Of a stretch of DNA of 6,792 nt, positions 4,375 through 6,792 are shown piece after piece (position 1 is the stretch's first letter; every line of letters begins with the position of its first letter). The stretch lies in the NCBI GenBank assembly GCA_020199975.1, contig JAIVJP010000042.1:1-6792 (forward strand). Reading direction: 5' to 3'. Under the pieces are notes generated by a model, which was given only the letters and a program-made list of their open reading frames with translations, was not told the DNA's origin and did no database searches. This DNA comes from Acidobacteriota bacterium. GTDB taxonomy: Bacteria; Acidobacteriota; Blastocatellia; Pyrinomonadales; Pyrinomonadaceae. The position numbers and the translations under genes were made by a program.

Positions 4375-6792
4375 ATGTTTCCAGGCAAACCGCTTGTCGT
4401 CAGCTGTCTATTGCTGGCCATCTTGGGCCAGGGTGCTTATTTCACGAGGGCCCAGGAAGTAACGTCAACCGCCCCGGCCTCGCCGTCCCCATCACCTTCC
4501 CCGACGTCTCCGGTCGAGTCAAAGGAAGACCAAAACAAATCGCCACACGAGAAGGCATTCGAGCGGCTTGAGTGGCGCAGCATCGGGCCCGCTAACATGG
4601 GCGGTCGCACGGCGGACGTGGAAGGAGTGCCGGGAGATCTAAACACCGTCTACGTCGCGACCGGTTCGGGTGGACTATGGAAGACAACGAACGGCGGCGT
4701 GACCTGGAAACCGATTTTCGAACGCCAGGGCACTATTTCCATCGGCGACATTGCTCTCGCGCCGAGCAACGCGGACGTGGTGTGGGTAGGAACGGGCGAA
4801 TCAAATACGCGCAACAGTGTTTCCTTCGGCGATGGGGTGTACAAATCGACAGACGCCGGCAAGACCTGGCAACACATGGGATTGAGAGACAGTGAACGGG
4901 TCTCCGCCATCGCTATTCATCCGCAGAATCCGGACGTGGTTTACGTAGGTGCGCTCGGACACGCATTTGGCCCAAATGAAGAGCGCGGCGTTTTCATGAC
5001 GACGGATGGCGGTAAAACTTGGACCCGGACGCTTTACGTCGATAGGGAACACGGAGTCTCTGATCTCGATATAGATACAACCAATCCTAACATTCTCTAT
5101 GCCGCCATGTGGAGCTTTGAACGCAAACCCTGGACTCACCGCAGCGGCAGCGAGAAAGGTGGAGTATTCAAGTCAATTGACGGCGGTCGCACCTGGAAGA
5201 AGTTAACCACCGGGCTGCCCAAACTAATTGGGAGAATTGGCATCAGACTGGCGCCCAGCAATCCAAACGTCGTTTATGCAATCCTGGAAGCGAAAGAAGG
5301 CACGCTCTATCGCTCGGATGACCGCGGCGAAACCTTCGCGCGAGTCTCCGAGGACACCCGGATCGTTTCGCGTGGCTTTTATTACACGACCGTAAGAGTC
5401 GATCCGCTAAATGAGAACCGTGTTTATGCCGTGGCCTCTGGTCTTTTTGTTTCAATCGACGGCGGCAGAACCTTTCGCGCGATAACCGGCAGAACTCACA
5501 TCGACTATCACGCGCTCTGGCTCGATTCAAAGAATCCCAAACGACTTTGGCAAGGGCAAGATGGCGGGATTGCTGTTTCCTATGACGGAGGGGAATCGTG
5601 GGAATACGTTAACAATATCCCGTTGGGCCAGTTTTACCAGATTCACGCGGACAATAGACTTCCCTTTTACTACGTCATGGGTGGACTGCAGGACAACGGC
5701 TCATGGACCGGGCCCAGTCGCACCCGCGAGCCGGCAGGCATTCTTAATGACGACTGGCGCATGGTCAGCTTTGGCGATGGATTCTACGTTATCAATCATC
5801 CGGACGAGCCGGAGCTTTACCTGTCGGAATCGCAGGGCGGTAACATCGCTCGAACCGACCTTCGCACCCGAGAACAACAAGCGGTGAATCCCTGGGGACG
5901 AGGCAGCGGAGGTGGTCCCGCCGCGGGCCAGAAGTATCGGTTCAACTGGAACTCACCGATCATTCCCTCGCCACATGACAAAAACACCGTTTACTTTGGT
6001 GGCAATGTCGTTTTTAAGTCTGCTGATTTCGGAAAAACCTGGGAGCAGATCAGTCCCGATCTGACAACGAACGATCCGGAAAAACAGAAGGACGCAGGTG
6101 GTCCAATCGCCTTTGAAAACTCTACGGCCGAATACTACACCACCATCATCAGCCTGGCTGAGTCTCCAATCCAGAAAGGCCAACTCTGGGCCGGTACCGA
6201 CGACGGGAATCTCCAACTCAGCAACGACGGCGGCAAAAACTGGACCAACCTAATCCGGAATGTTTCCGGACCCGCCCCCAATTCCGCCGTGTCCCACATT
6301 GAGCCTTCGCGCGCGGGCGGGGAGGTGGCCTATGTCGCGTTCGATCGACATATGCTCGACGACTTTCGTCCGTATGTGTTTAAAACTTCGGACGCCGGCA
6401 AGACCTGGCAGAATATCTCCGGAAATCTGCCTGCCAAGGCCTACGTCCAGGTGGTGCGGGAAGATCCCAAGAATGCTAGCTTGCTCTACGCCGGCACTGA
6501 GATTGGACTTTTTGTTTCCTACTCTGGAGGCCGGGAGTGGGTGGCGCTCAATCTAAAGAACCTGCCGAATGTTTCGGTGCACGACATTCTGGTCCATCCG
6601 CGTGAGAACGATTTGATACTCGCCACGCACGGACGCAGTGTGTGGATTCTTGATGATGCCGCCCCGGTGCAACAAATGTCGCCGGCAATTCTCAATGGCG
6701 ATGGACATCTTTTCCCGGTCCGGCCGGCGTTGCGTTTCACCACGCGGTTCACGCGCTACGGTATCGGAGACAAAGTTTTCACTGGACCAAAC
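4375..6792 (+). CDS. secreted Asp-box/BNR-repeat propeller protein ('glycosyl hydrolase'/VPS10-sortilin-like), 3' truncated by window
   Basis: 806 codons are open to the window end with no stop. AGGAG lies 5 bases before the ATG. Residues 1-26 form a signal peptide (hydrophobic stretch from about 8 to 19, likely cut after FTRA), followed by a Ser/Pro linker at 34-47, so the protein is exported. The conserved entry is SIGPANMGGR. Asp-box motifs (S/TxDxGxTW type) then recur at about residues 104-111, 158-165, 209-216, 267-274, 314-321, 360-367, 402-409, 549-556, 616-623, 671-678 and 715-722. The last is degenerate (SYSGGREW). They mark blades of one or two beta-propellers. GLQDNGSW (437-444) and THGRSVWILDD (751-761) are typical of this long family, members of which are usually about 1000 residues or more. 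Despite the database label, glycosidase activity is not established, and Asp-boxes are structural. It is transcribed divergently from the nucleotidyltransferase-EEP operon. Confidence 0.9.
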   Translation, partial: MFPGKPLVVSCLLLAILGQGAYFTRAQEVTSTAPASPSPSPSPTSPVESKEDQNKSPHEKAFERLEWRSIGPANMGGRTADVEGVPGDLNTVYVATGSGGLWKTTNGGVTWKPIFERQGTISIGDIALAPSNADVVWVGTGESNTRNSVSFGDGVYKSTDAGKTWQHMGLRDSERVSAIAIHPQNPDVVYVGALGHAFGPNEERGVFMTTDGGKTWTRTLYVDREHGVSDLDIDTTNPNILYAAMWSFERKPWTHRSGSEKGGVFKSIDGGRTWKKLTTGLPKLIGRIGIRLAPSNPNVVYAILEAKEGTLYRSDDRGETFARVSEDTRIVSRGFYYTTVRVDPLNENRVYAVASGLFVSIDGGRTFRAITGRTHIDYHALWLDSKNPKRLWQGQDGGIAVSYDGGESWEYVNNIPLGQFYQIHADNRLPFYYVMGGLQDNGSWTGPSRTREPAGILNDDWRMVSFGDGFYVINHPDEPELYLSESQGGNIARTDLRTREQQAVNPWGRGSGGGPAAGQKYRFNWNSPIIPSPHDKNTVYFGGNVVFKSADFGKTWEQISPDLTTNDPEKQKDAGGPIAFENSTAEYYTTIISLAESPIQKGQLWAGTDDGNLQLSNDGGKNWTNLIRNVSGPAPNSAVSHIEPSRAGGEVAYVAFDRHMLDDFRPYVFKTSDAGKTWQNISGNLPAKAYVQVVREDPKNASLLYAGTEIGLFVSYSGGREWVALNLKNLPNVSVHDILVHPRENDLILATHGRSVWILDDAAPVQQMSPAILNGDGHLFPVRPALRFTTRFTRYGIGDKVFTGPN

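Overview
The window looks like a piece of a moderately GC-rich soil or environmental bacterial chromosome. The gene set (a secreted Asp-box/BNR propeller protein of the long 'glycosyl hydrolase' type, a DinB-like protein, a YpfJ-type zinc metallopeptidase, a RibD-C/DHFR-like fragment) and the many palindromic intergenic repeats suggest Acidobacteriota, perhaps Blastocatellia. That placement is inference from gene content and style; no rRNA or marker gene is present. No phage, CRISPR, tRNA or rRNA signal was seen.

Layout. 1-313 (+): the 3' part of a membrane-protein gene that is readable only if two single-base insertions are removed, so a likely pseudogene. 293-408: an 8-bp tandem array followed by an inverted array of the same unit, lying between that pseudogene and the ribosome-binding site of the next gene. 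428-1033 (+): DinB/YfiT-like four-helix protein. 1061-1267: a roughly 207-bp palindromic, MITE-like element. 1331-1594 (+): N-terminal half of a RibD-C/DHFR-family reductase, cut off. About 1614/1638-2438 (+): a YpfJ-like zinc metallopeptidase that has lost its usual N-terminal leader; the two truncations meet at one short junction. 2439-2873: a gene-free repeat island between convergent genes, with an almost perfect 49-bp inverted repeat enclosing a 134-bp IS-derived miniature element with 19-bp perfect terminal repeats and a 5-bp target duplication. 4096-2874 (-): a two-gene operon with a 4-bp overlap, encoding a small nucleotidyltransferase-fold protein and an endonuclease/exonuclease/phosphatase (EEP) enzyme. 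4097-4374: divergent intergenic region with repeated GTTTAC/GTAAAC motifs. 4375-6792 (+): a secreted BNR/Asp-box propeller protein that runs off the window.

How it fits together. The genes are not one pathway. The left half (1-2870) is a region of decay and rearrangement: a frameshifted gene, two genes truncated at a shared junction, and at least three kinds of dispersed or mobile repeat. The right half is intact: one compact nucleotidyltransferase-EEP operon and one large export-targeted protein transcribed divergently from a shared upstream region. The least-described unit is the nucleotidyltransferase-EEP pair. The repeat architecture is the clearest structural signal.
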